From assembly GCA_017962545.1 (NCBI GenBank), contig JAGCVD010000028.1, positions 1-64,000 on the forward strand: a DNA stretch of 64,000 nt. The letters are read 5' to 3'. How positions within the stretch are numbered: position 1 is the first letter of the stretch; every line of letters starts with the position of its first letter. The notes beneath the pieces were generated by a model. The model was not told where the DNA came from. It was given only the letters and a program-made list of their open reading frames with translations, and did not search any database. This stretch comes from Bacteroidales bacterium (GTDB lineage Bacteria > Bacteroidota > Bacteroidia > Bacteroidales > P3). This document shows, piece after piece, positions 1 to 8,543 of the stretch. A program made the position numbers and the translations under genes.

Positions 1-2412
1 CTGGCGGAAACGGACATTGTCGCCCAAGTCGCGCGCCACCAGGTGGAGGTTGTCGGTCATGAGCGTCTCGGGCTGGACATCCAGAAGGATAAAGGAATAG
101 CCTTGCGGATAGATAGTCACCGTGTCGCCTCCCGGACAGGAGGGTGCGTCGGCGTAGTCGTAGGCAAACAGCAACCGTGTCCTCTCCGTCGGGCGGAAGT
201 GGAGGCGCACGAGGCTGTCGAGGGTTTCCTGCATCTCGGGTTGAAGGGTGGGTTGGGTACTCCACCGGTAGGTATAGCCCGCCACGGGAATGGTGACAAT
301 GTAATATAGGGGCGTGTCGCAATAGGGTACGGCATGCAGCGTCGGTGCGGCATGTTGCCGGACATGCAACGCCCTCACATGAATGCTGTCGGTCCCCACG
401 ATGCTCTTGAAATAGGAAGTGTCGGTTCCCTCGTCGGCAAAGGTGACATTATCCCATGTCATCGGCAGGGCATCGACACATACGGTGCTGTCCTCTGTCT
501 TGATGCAGCTGAGGCGCACCCAAAGAGTAGAGTCGCACCCGTCGACAGTCTCCATGGTATACCCACCCAGTGAGGGGGCTACGAACTGGGTATCCCCCAC
601 CGTGAGGTATTCGCCCACGGGCAGTGTGTCCTTGATGCGGATAAAGTAGGTGGGATGCACTGTCAGGTGAAGATCCACGGAAGAGTCGCAGCCCCTGAGG
701 TCAGGAATCACCACCCTGTGTGTTCCGGCTTCTGTGAAGTCCATCCCGAAGAGCCTCAGGGTGTCGCCTATACAGATGGTGTCGTAGCGTGCCGAACTGC
801 TGGTGTCGTAGCGTGCCGAACTGCTGGTGTCGTGATACGAGAGAAACAGCCAATGGGGTCCGCAGACATCCTGCGTGGTATAGAAACCGCTGTCGTAGAG
901 TATGTACCTGTAGAATTGGTACGGCACGCCCGGACAGACAGTGTCGTAGATGGTGTCCGACTGGTGGTTCACCATGAAAGTGTCTGTGTGGGTGTGGCTG
1001 CATAAGCCGTTGGCGAGCATGGCCGTCAGACGGGCCCAGTGCAGTCCCTCACTGTGGAAGAAATGTGTAGGGCTCTCCAATGTGGAGACGGTTCCGTCGT
1101 CAAACTCCCACAAGAAACTCTCGCAGCGCTCGCTGGTGAGGTGTGTGCGGGTCGAGTCGGTAGCCACACAACTGTGGTTGAAGAACTGGATCTTCGACCA
1201 ACAGCTGTTCAGCGGCAAGACGGAATACTTCGCCACAGGATAGCGCAAGCCCGCGCGGACGGTGAGAGTAAAGCCACAGTCGCGGTCGGTGAAGGGGTAT
1301 TCCATCCAGCAGCAGTAGGTGCCTGCCTGCGTCACATGCAGGTAACGCGTGACGGAGAGGGTCGCCGAGGGGTTGTTGATATTGTACCACCGGTAGGAGA
1401 AGCCACTTGGGGCCTCGAAGATATTCTCGACATCTTCGCCACATCTGTTCGACGTGATTTGCTTAGGCACGGTCTCCAGCACGAAATAGGCATAGCCGAA
1501 ATGGGCTCCCAACGCGCAGTCGCCCGTCTCCAAATGCACCTGTATCTCCATTCCTTGGTAGGGAGTGAGGTCCACGCCCACCGCCTTCCAGTCGTGCCAT
1601 ACGACATTCGACGAGGGGTTGACATTCCATCCCGAGTTGTCGCCCGCCACGAAATTGGCATAGAGGCAAGGGTCCAGCAGTACTCCCTGCTGGTTATGGA
1701 TGGAGAACTTGAAGTACGGTTGGTCGTCGAGGGAATGGTTGGGGTTGTTTTCGACGATAGCGTAGCGCAGCACCAGCAGGTCAGACTGACTGGAGCCCAC
1801 CTGAATCCTGTAGACTATCTTTTCACCCTCGGTTAGTACATTCCTGTTTCCCAGACGCACAGAGTAGCAATAGCCTTCGGGAATGGTGCGCAACTGTCCC
1901 TCGGAGAAGATGTCCCGTTCCGACGTGTCGGAGAGAACGGTATGGCGAGAGAGGATGCCCTGGTCCAACACGCCCTCCGACAGCGCTGCACCACGGTGAC
2001 CATAGTAACAGGTGACCGAGGGGCTGTGCAAGTCCCAATAGCAGAGCGCTTCTTCCATCTCGTTGCGGCAGAGGGTGACGGCTGTGACCGTCTGGGGGGA
2101 GCTGACGCCTCCGTCGGCACATACCGACTGAAGGTGGAAATCATAGCTATGCTGCGGCTGGAGGTTCGCCAGGGTGATGAAGGTGTCGGTGGTGCTGGCC
2201 GAACGGCTGGGTGAAAACCCGTGGTTGCCGTATTCCACGTCGTAACTCACGGCATTTGCCACCGGACTCCACGTTAACGTCGCCGTCGTGCTCGTCGTGT
2301 GCAGGACCTGATAATTCCCCGGTGCTGCACACGGCGCCTGTCCCCATGCCGCACATGCCGGCAGGAGCAGCGTCAGCAACGACAACAGTCGTCTATACCG
2401 TCCTATGGCCAT
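1..2412 (-). CDS. Secreted FN3/PKD repeat protein, C-terminus missing (runs off left edge)
   Basis: An 804-codon frame is open from the ATG at 2412 to the window edge, so the C-terminus is not seen. The N-terminus (MAIGRYRRLLSLLTLLLPAC, then AAWGQ) is a signal peptide. A fibronectin type III domain follows at about residues 27-110. The middle (about 110-400) resembles the carbohydrate-binding or adhesin-like modules of Bacteroidetes surface proteins. A PKD-like domain lies near 425-480, with the motif FLWEFDDGT. Further on are short Ig-like modules of the GCDSxVxLHLTV type, the same type found in the two giant proteins of this window. A T9SS sorting tail would be expected beyond the edge (inference). 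It is the last visible gene of the operon sigma factor, membrane protein, small exported protein, this gene; the spacing to the preceding gene is 5 bases. Function is probably surface adhesion or binding; no catalytic motif was seen. Confidence 0.8.
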   Translation of the reverse strand, partial: MAIGRYRRLLSLLTLLLPACAAWGQAPCAAPGNYQVLHTTSTTATLTWSPVANAVSYDVEYGNHGFSPSRSASTTDTFITLANLQPQHSYDFHLQSVCADGGVSSPQTVTAVTLCRNEMEEALCYWDLHSPSVTCYYGHRGAALSEGVLDQGILSRHTVLSDTSERDIFSEGQLRTIPEGYCYSVRLGNRNVLTEGEKIVYRIQVGSSQSDLLVLRYAIVENNPNHSLDDQPYFKFSIHNQQGVLLDPCLYANFVAGDNSGWNVNPSSNVVWHDWKAVGVDLTPYQGMEIQVHLETGDCALGAHFGYAYFVLETVPKQITSNRCGEDVENIFEAPSGFSYRWYNINNPSATLSVTRYLHVTQAGTYCCWMEYPFTDRDCGFTLTVRAGLRYPVAKYSVLPLNSCWSKIQFFNHSCVATDSTRTHLTSERCESFLWEFDDGTVSTLESPTHFFHSEGLHWARLTAMLANGLCSHTHTDTFMVNHQSDTIYDTVCPGVPYQFYRYILYDSGFYTTQDVCGPHWLFLSYHDTSSSARYDTSSSARYDTICIGDTLRLFGMDFTEAGTHRVVIPDLRGCDSSVDLHLTVHPTYFIRIKDTLPVGEYLTVGDTQFVAPSLGGYTMETVDGCDSTLWVRLSCIKTEDSTVCVDALPMTWDNVTFADEGTDTSYFKSIVGTDSIHVRALHVRQHAAPTLHAVPYCDTPLYYIVTIPVAGYTYRWSTQPTLQPEMQETLDSLVRLHFRPTERTRLLFAYDYADAPSCPGGDTVTIYPQGYSFILLDVQPETLMTDNLHLVARDLGDNVRFRQ
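781..828 (-). repeat. 24-bp tandem duplication inside the secreted protein gene
   Basis: Two identical 24-bp units lie head to tail and keep the frame. On the minus strand they encode the octapeptide DTSSSARY twice. This looks like a recent slippage duplication in a Ser/Thr-rich linker. Confidence 0.9.
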
Positions 2413-2417
2413 GGTCC

Positions 2418-2891
2418 TTATCGTTTCATCGAACTGCGCATTTTCTTTATCAGATAGTCAATCACCACGTCCGACTCATGCTCCGTGGTACAGCAGAAGA
2501 TATAGAGCGTCCGCGAGAGGTAGGAGACACCCACATAGCACGAGTTGGCCACGTCGATGCGCTCGTCCACCACTGGGGCGGGTTTCGAAGGGTCTTTCCT
2601 GTCGCGCTGGGCGAACATCGAGACCTCCCATCCTTGCGCCAGTTGCTGACGCTGGTCGTCGTTGAGGGCAATGAGGCCGAACTCCTTGCAGAGCCAGTCC
2701 CACCCAGCGTCGTCCACGGCCTCCAGCAGGGTTACGTCGGCTGTAGTACCCATGGAATCAAGCACAAAACCCGTCACACTGGCCACACGGATGTCGGTGC
2801 GCGAGGCATACCTATTATATAAGTCCGGCTGGGCGCCGGCAACCGACACCCAGACCAGGACACCTATGAAAAGCAAATATTTCCTTACCAT
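2418..2891 (-). CDS. Small exported protein of the sigma-factor operon (DUF4252/DUF6108-like)
   Basis: The protein has 157 residues from MVRKYLLFIGVLVWVSVAGA, a clear signal peptide ending near AGAQ; an upstream start lacking this logic was rejected. The mature part has a DLYNRYA start, then VTLLEAVDDAGW and FGL, and a C-terminal YIFCC strand. It aligns by eye with the lipoprotein at 46083-46703 (DVYRHFA, VTLLQAETDAGW, FGL), which holds the same position in the second sigma operon. Small exported proteins of the DUF4252/DUF6108 kind often sit beside ECF sigma genes in Bacteroidetes, and this may be a distant member; the family assignment is tentative. Function is unknown. Five bases separate it from the secreted protein gene downstream. 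Confidence 0.75.
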   Translation of the reverse strand: MVRKYLLFIGVLVWVSVAGAQPDLYNRYASRTDIRVASVTGFVLDSMGTTADVTLLEAVDDAGWDWLCKEFGLIALNDDQRQQLAQGWEVSMFAQRDRKDPSKPAPVVDERIDVANSCYVGVSYLSRTLYIFCCTTEHESDVVIDYLIKKMRSSMKR

Positions 2892-2902
2892 ACAATCTAT
2901 TG

Positions 2903-3457
2903 CTATACGCGCAGGAAGCGCCAGATGTCGTTGATTACCGAGTCGGGCGAGCACTCGCTGTTGCAGGCCACCACAGGATAGCTCTCGCCGACATGTGTCG
3001 GGACGGGCGGCTCCTCATGCACCTGCACGGGTGCCGGAGTCTCCTGCAGAGCCGTGGCGACGGCTTCTGCTTCCTTCTTTTCGGCCACGGGGATGGCCTC
3101 AGCCACCTCGCGGGCCACCACCGGACGGGCTTGATGCTGCACAGGCTGTGGCTCATCCATTGTCTCCACGGGTGTGACGACGGCGGGCTGCGGGGTCAGG
3201 GCGGCCTCCATCACGGCATCGGGGAGCCCTGCCGGAGTGCCCGAACGCAATGCCACGGCCACCACCACAGCCACCACCACGGCCACGGAGGCCGCCACCG
3301 ACATGCGTGCCGCGCGCTGGCGGCGCAGGGTGTTGGCGCGGGCCGCCGCGCCGGCGAGCACCTCGTCGCGGTGCGAGAGGGTATTGAGCCTTTGCAGCCC
3401 TTCTTGGCTAATGGTGCCTTCGGCATACTGCCGGAGGAGAGTCTCTAATTCAGTCAT
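2903..3457 (-). CDS. Single-pass membrane protein, putative anti-sigma partner
   Basis: The protein has 184 residues. The ATG at 3457 was chosen because it overlaps the sigma-factor stop in an ATGA (3454-3457), typical of translational coupling. Residues 1-50 are a charged cytoplasmic segment (MTELETLLRQYAEGTISQEG). One membrane helix follows at about 52-70, almost all Val and Ala. The rest is a Pro/Ala/Glu-rich segment (about 75-165) that could span the periplasm, and a short C-terminal part with two cysteines (VVACNSECSPDSV). The layout of cytoplasmic N-terminus, one helix and periplasmic tail is that of anti-sigma factors, but no recognised anti-sigma domain such as a zinc-binding HxxxCxxC is visible. 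The second operon has a shorter counterpart (45850-46086) with a similar RRQRA-helix junction. Confidence 0.75.
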   Translation of the reverse strand: MTELETLLRQYAEGTISQEGLQRLNTLSHRDEVLAGAAARANTLRRQRAARMSVAASVAVVVAVVVAVALRSGTPAGLPDAVMEAALTPQPAVVTPVETMDEPQPVQHQARPVVAREVAEAIPVAEKKEAEAVATALQETPAPVQVHEEPPVPTHVGESYPVVACNSECSPDSVINDIWRFLRV

Positions 3458-3936
3458 ATCTCGTTGTGTTTTGTTTCTTCGTTTAATATCTCTGCCCTGA
3501 GTCGGTGGAGCGCCTTCACAATCTTTTTTCTCACCCACGTCTGCGTCCGCCCGGTTGATTCGGCCATCTCTTCGATTGTCAGACCGCGCCCGTAGTGCAG
3601 GTCCAGCAACAGCACCGTCTCCTGTGGCAACTGTCCTTTGAGTTTTCTCAGCAGTTCTATCCTGCGTTCATACACAGTGTCAGGTTCGTCGGTCTCATCC
3701 ACTATCTCCTGGGACTCCCTCACAATGTATCGTTCCTTCAACCGGTCCCAGCACTGGTTCCTCACCACCTTGCAGCAATAACTGTGCGCGTCGTTCACCC
3801 ACGGCCTGGCCATTGTCAAGGCCAAAGCTTCCTGCACTGCGTCTCTGGCGTCCTCCTCACTCTGCAGAATCCTCAGCGCTATCGCGAGGAAATCATAATA
3901 ATGGTCGGCCAGATATTGCTTGTCTGCATCGTGCAT
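3454..3936 (-). CDS. RNA polymerase ECF-type sigma factor
   Basis: This is a small sigma-70 family protein of 160 residues from the ATG at 3936. A longer 183-residue form from 4005 is possible, but its extra N-terminus is unlike the family and would overlap the upstream gene. Region 2 is seen at about residues 10-50 (LADHYYDFLAIALRILQSEE followed by DAVQEA). Region 4 is at about 105-150, with LPQETVLLLDLHYGRGLTIE and a WVRKKIVKALHRLR recognition helix. It would direct RNA polymerase to a small regulon, probably including its own operon. It is followed with a 4-base overlap by the putative membrane anti-sigma protein. Confidence 0.9.
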   Translation of the reverse strand: MHDADKQYLADHYYDFLAIALRILQSEEDARDAVQEALALTMARPWVNDAHSYCCKVVRNQCWDRLKERYIVRESQEIVDETDEPDTVYERRIELLRKLKGQLPQETVLLLDLHYGRGLTIEEMAESTGRTQTWVRKKIVKALHRLRAEILNEETKHNEI

Positions 3937-3998
3937 TCCTGTGTTGTTTCTTGCATAGACTGAAAAAAACGATTTCGGACCCCCCTCAGGGGTGTTTT

Positions 3999-4448
3999 TT
4001 AACATTTTTTATGCCATTCGGGCACTTTTTCCAGTCCCACGAGCCTTTTTTCTGTCATTTCCACCCTGCAGCAGAGCTCCTGTCGGCCGTTGGTCAGCAG
4101 CAGGTATGGCACCTGCAGTATCAGGTTGTAGCGGCAAGCCTGGTCGACCACCTTCTGCGTCAGCGGGACATCCTCGCGTTTGCACTCCACAATCATCATG
4201 GGGTGCACCCCGCTGTCGTACACCACGATGTCGCAACGCCGCGTCATGCCGTTCAGCGTGATGGCACCCTCCACCTGCATCAGTTCCAACGGGTAGCCCA
4301 GCTCGTAGTGCAGCCTGTGCACCACCTGTTGGCGCACCCACTCCTCGGGGGTCAGTGCCACCCAGCGGTGCCGGACGATGTCCAGCACCTCGCGGCGACC
4401 CTCCGTTTCGCGGGTCTCAATAGATGGTCTCCGACTGCTCATCGTCAT
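3999..4448 (-). CDS. HsdR N-terminal domain-like protein (stand-alone nuclease domain)
   Basis: The protein has about 149 residues and resembles the stand-alone type I restriction enzyme R-subunit N-terminal domain proteins common in Bacteroidetes. Visible family features are LTPEEWVRQQVVHRLHYELG (about 33-52) and a PD-(D/E)xK-like core: Asp73 in RRCDIVVYD and Glu88/Lys90 in IVECKRED. No helicase domain and no HsdM or HsdS genes lie nearby, so this is not a restriction system; the family's role is poorly known. The start overlaps the end of the TonB receptor gene by about 32 bases. The alternative starts at 4451 (GTG) and 4442 (ATG) change only the first residues. Confidence 0.8.
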   Translation of the reverse strand: MTMSSRRPSIETRETEGRREVLDIVRHRWVALTPEEWVRQQVVHRLHYELGYPLELMQVEGAITLNGMTRRCDIVVYDSGVHPMMIVECKREDVPLTQKVVDQACRYNLILQVPYLLLTNGRQELCCRVEMTEKRLVGLEKVPEWHKKC

Positions 4449-6957
4449 CACTCTGGTCGCGTTGCTGGCGTTGTTTCAGTCCGTTGTTTATCTTATAGGT
4501 AAAGCCGATGGTCACAGTGGGCGAGAGGCGGCGCGAGCGCACGACGCGGTTCAGCTGGTCGGTGTGAGTCGTGTGGCCCCAGCCGCCAGTGGCAAAGACA
4601 TCGCCGATGCGCAGGTTGATGGTGCCGCGGCGCTGCAGCACATCTTTCTTCACAGCCAGGTCCACCCACATCGACGACATCATCGTCGTCTGCAGGTCGA
4701 GCCACGGGGCGAAGTACTGACCCGAGAGCTGGATGGTCCAGTCCTTGGGCAGGTTCATGAACGAGGAGAACTTGCCGCTGGCCTGGAATGCCGACGTGGT
4801 CTTATTGTCCAGCAGGTCTGTTCCCTCGATGGTGCTTTCGTAGAGGTTCACGCTGACGTTCAGTTTCCACCATTTCAGCACCTGCCAGTCCACAATCAAC
4901 TCCAGGCCATAGTTGTAGCCGCGGCTCAGGTTCTGCCACGTGCTGGCCCAGTAGCCGTAATACTCGTCGTTGTAGGGCATCCACCACGAGAAGCGGTCGC
5001 GGCTCGCGCTGTCCCACACAAAGCCGTAGCGCGTCATCATCTTGTTGGTCTGGCGGTAGTAGGCGCAGGTGTAGAAGTTCCATTTCTCGAGCGAGAGGTT
5101 ATAGGAGAGCTCGAAGGCGTTGGTGAACTCGGGGTCGAGGTTGGGGTTGCCGAAGGAGAGCTCCTGACCTTCTCGCACCTCCATATAGGGGTTGAGGTCC
5201 CACATGCGGGGACGGCGCACGCGGCGGCTGTAGCTCAACTGCATGCTGTTGGCCTTGTTGATTTCATACGACAGGTGCAGCGTGGGATAGGGCTCCCAAT
5301 AGTCCTTCTTGACCGAGTCGGTCTGCGGGTGGTTCACGTCGTAGCCCAGCAGGTAGGAGTACTCCACGCGCAGGCCGGCCTGGGCCGAGAGTTTCTCAGT
5401 CAGTTTGCCTCCCACGGTGGCATAGGCCGCGTGGACCTGCTGGTTGTAGTTGAAATGGGTGTTAGACGACTCGTCGGGGTACTCATATAAATTATGTAGA
5501 CTGTCATACTCCGTGCGGAAGTAGAGGGCCTTCTGGTCGGGCCAGTCCATGCGGCCTTCGTAGCCTGTCTCCAGCTTCCACGTGGTGGCGAAGGGGTGCA
5601 CGTAGTTCATCTTCAGGTTCAACGCCTTGTGGTGGTTCTCGGTCTCTGTGGTGCGCAGGTAATAGTTGTCCCACTGGGCGTCGCCCTGGTATATCTGTTC
5701 CTGACGGCCGTTGCCCTGCATGTGGCGGAACGTGTAGGTGGCATCGAGGGTGAACTCGCGGTCCGGCTCGTCGAATTTCTTCCGATAGCTCAGGTTGAAA
5801 GCGTGGTTGATATTGTTATTGTTGTTGGTGTCGGTCTGGATGTAGTCCAGCAGGATGTCGTCGTCGAGCAAGTCGCGCGAGTCCATGTAGTTGCGTCTCA
5901 GGCGCTGACCGCCGCGTAACTGGTACGACAGCAGGAGGCTGTTCTGCTTGTCGAAGTAATACTCGCCTCCGATTTTCATGCTGCCCATCATGCCGCCGCG
6001 TATGCCGAACTGGTCGGCCGTGTCGCGTGACCAGGCCTGTCCGTCGTGCAGTCTCTCTCTGTACGAGGTGCCGTAATGGCCGCGCTGGCGCATGCCGCCG
6101 TCGGCCGAGAAGAAGAGATTGTATTTCTCGGTGGTGTAGTTCAGGTTGATGCTTCCCGTTGCCGTGGGGATGAACTGGGGCATATTGTCGGGGAAAAGGA
6201 ATGGCAGCGGGGCTCCCGCATTGAGGGATACCACGCCGTTGAGGCCTTGTGCCATGCTGGTTTGCTCCTTGAGCTTGAGGTTGATGATGCCGCTCATGCC
6301 CTCGGGGTCGTACTTGGCCGAGGGGTTCGTGATGACCTCCACGCTCTCCACGCTGCTGGCGGGTATCTGCTCCAGGAGGGTCTCCAGATCATTGCCCATC
6401 AGCTCGTAGGGGCGGCCATTGATGAGCACCTTGACATTCGACGAACCGCGCAGTGTCACGTTGCCGTCGTTGTCCACGGCCACGCTGGGCACATTCTGCA
6501 GCACTTCTGTCGCCGTGCCGCCACCGGCCACGAGGTTCTTGTCGACGTTCACCACGCGCTTGTCCAGCTGGTACTCCACCAGCGTCCGCTCGGCGGTCAC
6601 CACCACCTCGTCCATCATCACCGCGCCGGGGGTCAGTTCTATCCTGCCCAGGTTCACCTTGGGACTCTTTTCGCTGACGGTCACCGCCGTCGGATGGAGA
6701 TAGGGGGTATAGCCGATGAAGGAGACGCGCACGATATAGCGTCCGTTGTTCACCTTCACGGTGAAGGTGCCCCGCTCGTCCGACACCGTCCCTGTCACCA
6801 GCGACGAGTCCTTGGGGTTCAGCACTGCGACGGTGGCATACTCCACCGCCTGGCCCGACTTGCTGTCGTACACCCGCCCCGAGATGGTTCCTTGCGCCAT
6901 CGCCGTCAGCGACAGGCACATCCATGCAGCAAGGGCTATAATATTCGTTTTCTTCAT
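4417..6957 (-). CDS. TonB-dependent outer-membrane receptor (outer membrane beta-barrel family)
   Basis: The ATG at 6957 gives 846 residues with signal peptide MKKTNIIALAAWMCLSLTAM ending at AQG. A carboxypeptidase-regulatory-like domain follows at about 22-105 (GTISGRVYDSKSGQAVEYAT). Then come a TonB plug-like region at about 120-225 (DKNLVAGGGTATEVLQNVPS, LRGSSNVKVLINGRP, DPEGMSGIINL) and a long beta-barrel to the C-terminus with many aromatic strands. It belongs to the group with an OMP_b-brl_3-type barrel rather than the SusC group, and there is no SusD partner. The substrate is unknown. It may precede the HsdR-N-like gene on one transcript because the two overlap. A longer reading frame begins at 7035, but the signal peptide supports the start used. 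Confidence 0.9.
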   Translation of the reverse strand: MKKTNIIALAAWMCLSLTAMAQGTISGRVYDSKSGQAVEYATVAVLNPKDSSLVTGTVSDERGTFTVKVNNGRYIVRVSFIGYTPYLHPTAVTVSEKSPKVNLGRIELTPGAVMMDEVVVTAERTLVEYQLDKRVVNVDKNLVAGGGTATEVLQNVPSVAVDNDGNVTLRGSSNVKVLINGRPYELMGNDLETLLEQIPASSVESVEVITNPSAKYDPEGMSGIINLKLKEQTSMAQGLNGVVSLNAGAPLPFLFPDNMPQFIPTATGSINLNYTTEKYNLFFSADGGMRQRGHYGTSYRERLHDGQAWSRDTADQFGIRGGMMGSMKIGGEYYFDKQNSLLLSYQLRGGQRLRRNYMDSRDLLDDDILLDYIQTDTNNNNNINHAFNLSYRKKFDEPDREFTLDATYTFRHMQGNGRQEQIYQGDAQWDNYYLRTTETENHHKALNLKMNYVHPFATTWKLETGYEGRMDWPDQKALYFRTEYDSLHNLYEYPDESSNTHFNYNQQVHAAYATVGGKLTEKLSAQAGLRVEYSYLLGYDVNHPQTDSVKKDYWEPYPTLHLSYEINKANSMQLSYSRRVRRPRMWDLNPYMEVREGQELSFGNPNLDPEFTNAFELSYNLSLEKWNFYTCAYYRQTNKMMTRYGFVWDSASRDRFSWWMPYNDEYYGYWASTWQNLSRGYNYGLELIVDWQVLKWWKLNVSVNLYESTIEGTDLLDNKTTSAFQASGKFSSFMNLPKDWTIQLSGQYFAPWLDLQTTMMSSMWVDLAVKKDVLQRRGTINLRIGDVFATGGWGHTTHTDQLNRVVRSRRLSPTVTIGFTYKINNGLKQRQQRDQSDDDEQSETIY

Positions 6958-7052
6958 GTTATTATATTGACCTTTCTTCTTTGTGGGGTTACAAAAAACT
7001 CTCAACCGAAGGTCGGCGACCGCCAGTGGAGCCAACGCTCAACTAAAGATTC

Positions 7053-7385
7053 TCACCCCCGCACATAGTGCGGCATGTCGAAGGGGATGGGGAGCGATAT
7101 TTCGATGAGGCCGCCGAACTGGCCGTTGTCGTACCAGGGCACCTGGTAGATGAGCTTCTTCACGCCGTTCTTCTCGATAGTGTAGGCGTTCAGTTTCTCG
7201 TTGTCCAGCAAATCCTTGAGGATAGCCGCCGCGCGTGGCGGGTGGCAGTTGAAGAGGTTGTTGCCGATAATTTTCTGGCCGTGGCTGTTGACCTCGGCCG
7301 ACCGGGCGTTCATGTCGAGGATATTGCCCTCACGGTCGCAGATGGTGATGGCCACACCTTTCAATCCTTCAAAATAGTTGTCCAT
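7053..7385 (-). CDS. Stand-alone PAS-domain protein
   Basis: The protein has 110 residues from the ATG at 7385 (MDNYFEGLKGVAITICDREG). It is essentially one PAS fold: VAITICDREGNILDMNARSA at the N-terminus, IIGNNLFNCHPP in the middle, and the closing strands KKLIYQVPWYDNGQFGGLIE. No kinase or output domain is attached, so it would sense a ligand or redox state and act through a partner, or may be a small regulatory module. It follows the phosphate butyryltransferase gene on the same strand, about 66 bases away, with a hairpin in between. Confidence 0.8.
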   Translation of the reverse strand: MDNYFEGLKGVAITICDREGNILDMNARSAEVNSHGQKIIGNNLFNCHPPRAAAILKDLLDNEKLNAYTIEKNGVKKLIYQVPWYDNGQFGGLIEISLPIPFDMPHYVRG

Positions 7386-7402
7386 AACTTCTGACTGAGC
7401 AT

Positions 7403-7438
7403 AAAAAGCCCCCAGGGGCACTGGGTCCCCCAGGGGTT
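7403..7438 (-). terminator. Possible rho-independent terminator downstream of ptb
   Basis: On the minus strand, two copies of CCCCTGGGGG surround ACCCAGTG and the second is followed by CTTTTT. Several GC-rich stems are possible and the T run follows directly. It lies between the ptb stop and the PAS gene. Confidence 0.45.
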
Positions 7439-7451
7439 GAATGAAAAAACC

Positions 7452-8360
7452 TTATTTGCACTGAAGGGCTGCCAAGGCGATGCTGTAGAGCTTGGTCTTG
7501 GCGCTGTCGCCGCGGCTGGTGAGCACGCAGGGGACGCGGGCACCCATCACCATGCATGCCAGCTCGGCATGGGCGAACTTGGTGCAGGCCTTGTAGAAGA
7601 TGTTGCCGGCCTCGATGTTGGGGAACAGCAGGCAGTCGGCGTCACCGGCGACCTCGCTGGTGAGCTTCTTGGTCTGGGCGCTCTCCTTGTCGATGGCGCA
7701 GTCGAGGCTCAGAGGACCGTCGACGATGGCGCCGGGAATCTGGCCACGCTGGCTCTGCATGCCGAGCCAAGCGGCTTCGGCGCAGGCGGGCATACCGATG
7801 GAGACCTGCTCCGTGGCGGCGAGGACAGCCACCTTGGGTTTGGGGTTCTCCAGGCTCTTCGAGACGCTGATGAGGAAGTTCATGATGGCGGTCTTCTGCT
7901 TGAAGTCGGGGGCGGGGATGATGGCCATGTCCGAGCAGACGAGCAGCTTGTGGTAGGCGGGCACCTCCATGACGGCCATGTGCGTCAGCATGTCGTTCTT
8001 CTTGCCAGGCATGAGGCCGCTCTCCTTGTTGAGGATGGCGCGCATGTACTTGTCGGTCGAGAGCAGGCCCTTCATAAGGAAGTCGCCCTTGCCCTCGTTG
8101 ATGAGCTTCACGGCCACGGCACCGGCCTTGGCGTCGTTGGCCTCCTGGATCATCTCGAACTTGTTGGGGTCGATGCCCTCTTCGGCGCAGACCTTCTTCA
8201 TGGTCTCGATGTCACCCACCAGGGTGGCCTCGACGATACCGCGGTCGATGGCGGCGCTGACGGCGCCGATGGTGTGGGAGTCATTGGCATAAGCTGCCAC
8301 AAGTCTTTTCTTTCCTTTTGCTTTGACCAGCTCAAGCAGGTCGTCAAGTTTTGTAATCAT
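7452..8360 (-). CDS. ptb: Phosphate butyryltransferase
   Basis: A 302-residue member of the phosphate acetyl/butyryltransferase family; its length fits Ptb (about 300) better than the longer Pta. Family landmarks are RLVAAYANDSHTIGAV near the N-terminus, KGLLSTDKYMRAILNKESGL in the middle, LVCSDMAIIPAPDFKQK, and the C-terminal FPNIEAGNIFYKACTKFAHA and MGARVPCVLTSRGDSAKTK. The enzyme interconverts butyryl-CoA and butyryl phosphate in the cytosol; butyrate kinase then makes ATP. No kinase gene is in the window. The divergent neighbours resemble the lysine 5,6-aminomutase reactivase, and lysine fermentation ends in butyryl-CoA, so a butyrate-forming amino-acid pathway is likely nearby (inference). 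A related acetyl- or branched-chain-acyl-specific enzyme cannot be excluded. Confidence 0.88.
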   Translation of the reverse strand: MITKLDDLLELVKAKGKKRLVAAYANDSHTIGAVSAAIDRGIVEATLVGDIETMKKVCAEEGIDPNKFEMIQEANDAKAGAVAVKLINEGKGDFLMKGLLSTDKYMRAILNKESGLMPGKKNDMLTHMAVMEVPAYHKLLVCSDMAIIPAPDFKQKTAIMNFLISVSKSLENPKPKVAVLAATEQVSIGMPACAEAAWLGMQSQRGQIPGAIVDGPLSLDCAIDKESAQTKKLTSEVAGDADCLLFPNIEAGNIFYKACTKFAHAELACMVMGARVPCVLTSRGDSAKTKLYSIALAALQCK

Positions 8361-8527
8361 CTTGCTGTAGGTTTTTTATTGTTGTTAAAAATAATTCCTC
8401 TTGTTGTTGGGTCTGTCTTTAACGTCGGCTTATTTTATTTATTGCGCGGGGATGCAAAAAAAATTTCACCTCGGGGAGATTTTCCCTCATTTTCGATGCA
8501 CAATCCTCTATTCTCGATTTTTCTTTG

Positions 8528-8535
8528 TATCTTTG
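8528..8535 (+). promoter_or_regulatory. TATCTTTG -7 element; very short leader
   Basis: TATCTTTG matches the Bacteroidetes -7 consensus TAnnTTTG and lies only 8 bases upstream of the ATG at 8544, so the transcript would be almost leaderless. No good TTG -33 element was found at the usual distance. The 8361-8527 stretch between the divergent genes contains an A-run and a TTTCACCTCGGGGA segment but nothing else clear. Confidence 0.45.
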
Positions 8536-8543
8536 CAGCCGCA

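Noticed and set aside
1039..1836. Plus-strand frame of 265 codons
   Set aside because: It lies opposite the FN3/PKD protein, whose minus-strand frame is open for 804 codons with signal peptide and domains.
3976..3996. GC-rich ACCCCCCTCAGGGGTG segment followed by a T run on the plus strand
   Set aside because: The stem is only four or five pairs with a three-base loop, and no plus-strand gene ends here; on the minus strand the T run is too far from the stem. It is too weak to call a terminator.
3999..4448. Type I restriction-modification system
   Set aside because: Only an HsdR N-terminal-like domain is present; no methylase, specificity subunit or helicase lies nearby.
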